From positions 1 to 25,718 of the forward strand of contig SFNX01000018.1 in NCBI GenBank assembly GCA_004552595.1: 25,718 nucleotides of DNA, read 5' to 3'. The notes beneath the pieces are model-generated. The model did no database searches, was not told the origin of the DNA, and saw only the letters and a program-made list of their open reading frames with translations. This document shows, piece by piece, positions 24,419 to 25,718 of this stretch. Origin of the DNA: Lachnospiraceae bacterium. Its GTDB lineage: Bacteria; Bacillota; Clostridia; Lachnospirales; Lachnospiraceae. Each line of letters begins with the position of its first letter. The stretch's first letter is position 1. The position numbers and the translations under genes are program-made.

Positions 24419-24818
24419 AGCTCTTAATGGATGATAATTTTGAGGAACGGAGAGCTCGCTTAATTGCTTCAAAGCTTTCCTCACTCAAATCGTGTTCGAC
24501 TTTACAGGCATCAGCCAAAGCAGTTTCTTTACTTACTCCGATATGCATTAGTAAATCAGCAAGTATAGTATGCCGTTCTAATACATCTTCGGCACGCTGT
24601 CTGCCGGCTTCGGTCAGCGTGATGTATCCGATGCTGTCCATCGTTATGTATTGTTTTTCACGCAGGTTCTTCATGGCAACACTGACACTTGGTTTTGTAA
24701 AATTCATTTCATTTGCAATATCTATTGAACGAACCTGTCCTCTGCTTTTTTGCAGCATAAGAATTGTCTCTAAATAATCCTCCAACGACTCGTCTGCACG
24801 ATGTTTAATATAACTCAT
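24417..24818 (-). CDS. DtxR/MntR-family metal-dependent transcriptional regulator
   Basis: A 133-residue regulator. An N-terminal winged helix (SLEDYLETILMLQKSRGQVRS, then a recognition helix in MNFTKPSVSVAMKNLREK) is followed by the metal-binding dimer region with ERHTILADLLMHIGVSKETALADACKVEHDLS. His and Glu positions there fit the MntR/DtxR metal site. It lacks the C-terminal SH3-like domain, so it is of the short MntR type. GGAG at 24827-24830 supports the start. Which metal and which targets cannot be read from sequence; the MATE gene and the operator candidate at 23371 are nearby. Confidence 0.88.
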   Translation of the reverse strand: MSYIKHRADESLEDYLETILMLQKSRGQVRSIDIANEMNFTKPSVSVAMKNLREKQYITMDSIGYITLTEAGRQRAEDVLERHTILADLLMHIGVSKETALADACKVEHDLSEESFEAIKRALRSSKLSSIKS

Positions 24819-24843
24819 TATGGCATCTCCAATCTTTTTTCAC

Positions 24844-24873
24844 ATCATATCATTTTTTTAATGAAAAAGACAA
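24844..24873 (-). promoter_or_regulatory. Probable promoter of the DtxR-type regulator
   Basis: On the minus strand TTGTCT (24868-24873) and TATGAT (24844-24849) are 18 bases apart. The spacer holds a small inverted repeat, TCATT and AATGA around a run of A, which could be an operator. Confidence 0.5.
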
Positions 24874-24903
24874 ATAGAAAAACACAGGCAATGGCGGAAG
24901 CTG

Positions 24904-25718
24904 TTATTTTTTCCTCTTCCATGGACCGTTGTAATAAAATCCAATGGATAGTACCGCAGCTACGCACCATCCGATAGGCCATGCACACCAGATTCCGGTT
25001 GCTCCGAGTGCTGTCCTTGAGAAACAGAAAGCAAGCAATACGCGAAGAATTAAATCTGTAAAAGTAGCTATCATAAATTTTTTCATCATGCCGGATCCCC
25101 TCAGAATGCCATCTGCTACTAACTTCGCAGAAACCACAAAATAGAAAGGTGACAGGATTTTCAGAAAGATGATGCCTGTCTGCATGGCAAGTTTAGTTGG
25201 AGCATCCATAAAGAGTTTTAATACGATATTTCCGCCAAAGAAGTAAAGTAGAAACAACGGGAGACTCAGCATCCATACTAATTTGATACCAACACCGAAC
25301 CCCTGTTTTACCCGGTCAAGCTTCCTGGCACCAAGATTCTGTGCTGTATAGTTGGAAATTCCGTTTCCAAGTGTTGTAAATGAAGTAATCACCAGATTAT
25401 TCAGTTTTACGGCAGCAGAATATCCGGCCATGACAGGTGCTCCGAAACCGTTAATAATACTCTGGATAATGATGTTACCTATGGAAATAAAGCTTTGCTG
25501 CAAAGTACTTGGAATGGCAATCACTACAATCTGTTTTAAAAGCTGTAAATCAAATAGAGGAGCTTTTTCTTTTTCTTCGATTTTGGCAAGTCTCTTGAAT
25601 ACTACAATCATTGCCAGAATGCAGCTGATTCCCTGACAGAGAAATGTTGCCCACGCCACACCGGCTACCCCCATGTGGAATGCCTTTACAAACCAGATAT
25701 CTACTGCGATATTGGACA
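24904..25718 (-). CDS. MATE-family efflux transporter, C-terminal part
   Basis: At least 271 codons of a polytopic membrane protein that continues past the right edge; the start is outside the window. Segments FHMGVAGVAWATFLCQG, IVVIAIPSTLQQSFISIGNIIIQ, NLVITSFTTLGNGISNYTAQNLGA and GILRGSGMM are typical of MATE exporters of the clostridial NorM/DinF-like branch, which export cationic compounds using Na+ or H+. It ends in a basic tail (PWKRKK). The gene is 85 bases upstream of the DtxR-type regulator on the same strand, with a promoter for the regulator between them. Substrate unknown. Confidence 0.9.
   Translation of the reverse strand, partial: SNIAVDIWFVKAFHMGVAGVAWATFLCQGISCILAMIVVFKRLAKIEEKEKAPLFDLQLLKQIVVIAIPSTLQQSFISIGNIIIQSIINGFGAPVMAGYSAAVKLNNLVITSFTTLGNGISNYTAQNLGARKLDRVKQGFGVGIKLVWMLSLPLFLLYFFGGNIVLKLFMDAPTKLAMQTGIIFLKILSPFYFVVSAKLVADGILRGSGMMKKFMIATFTDLILRVLLAFCFSRTALGATGIWCAWPIGWCVAAVLSIGFYYNGPWKRKK

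Overview
The window looks like chromosomal DNA of a low-GC anaerobic Firmicute, most likely a Lachnospiraceae-type clostridium. The base composition is AT-rich, ribosome binding sites are AGGAGG-like, and the gene order priA-def-fmt-(zinc protease)-rsmB-rlmN-prpC-prkC-rsgA-rpe is the classic Firmicutes block. This placement is inference from gene order and protein style; no 16S gene is present.

Layout. (1) 1-2130: the end of an ABC transporter operon (substrate-binding protein, permease, ATPase) closed by a strong terminator. (2) 2151-16503: thirteen same-strand genes with gaps of at most 18 bases or short overlaps, starting at a recognisable promoter and ending at a bidirectional terminator. 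They cover replication restart (PriA), protein maturation and initiation (Def, Fmt), rRNA modification and ribosome assembly (RsmB, RlmN, RsgA), Ser/Thr signalling (PrpC phosphatase, PASTA kinase) and pentose metabolism (Rpe). Rpe is followed by a UbiA-family phosphoribosyl/prenyl transferase and a HAD phosphatase. The first gene is a catalytically degenerate EAL-HDOD protein. (3) 16529-19643, minus strand: an ECF vitamin-type transporter (S component, fused two-domain ATPase, T component). (4) 19792-22628: a radical SAM/SPASM-like enzyme directly upstream of a membrane protein whose C-terminus carries a (Cys-Ala)5 repeat. I consider this the best candidate for an unusual system. (5) 22783-23286: an isochorismatase-like hydrolase. 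(6) 23336-24418: a promoter, an inverted-repeat operator candidate, a structured leader with overlapping hairpins and an anti-Shine-Dalgarno element, and a broken enolase gene with a large internal deletion. (7) 24417-25718, minus strand: a DtxR/MntR-type regulator and a MATE-family transporter running off the right edge.

How the parts fit. The large operon ties translation, ribosome maturation and envelope-stress signalling into one transcription unit. Its last two genes could make and dephosphorylate a polyprenyl-phosphate-linked pentose. The radical SAM gene and the Cys-Ala membrane protein gene are translationally adjacent and share a terminator, which suggests enzyme and substrate. No stretch of more than 300 bases lacks a gene. 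The longest gaps are 19644-19907, 22527-22782 and 23287-23521, and their contents are listed as features. I saw no rRNA, tRNA, CRISPR array, complete insertion sequence or integrase.
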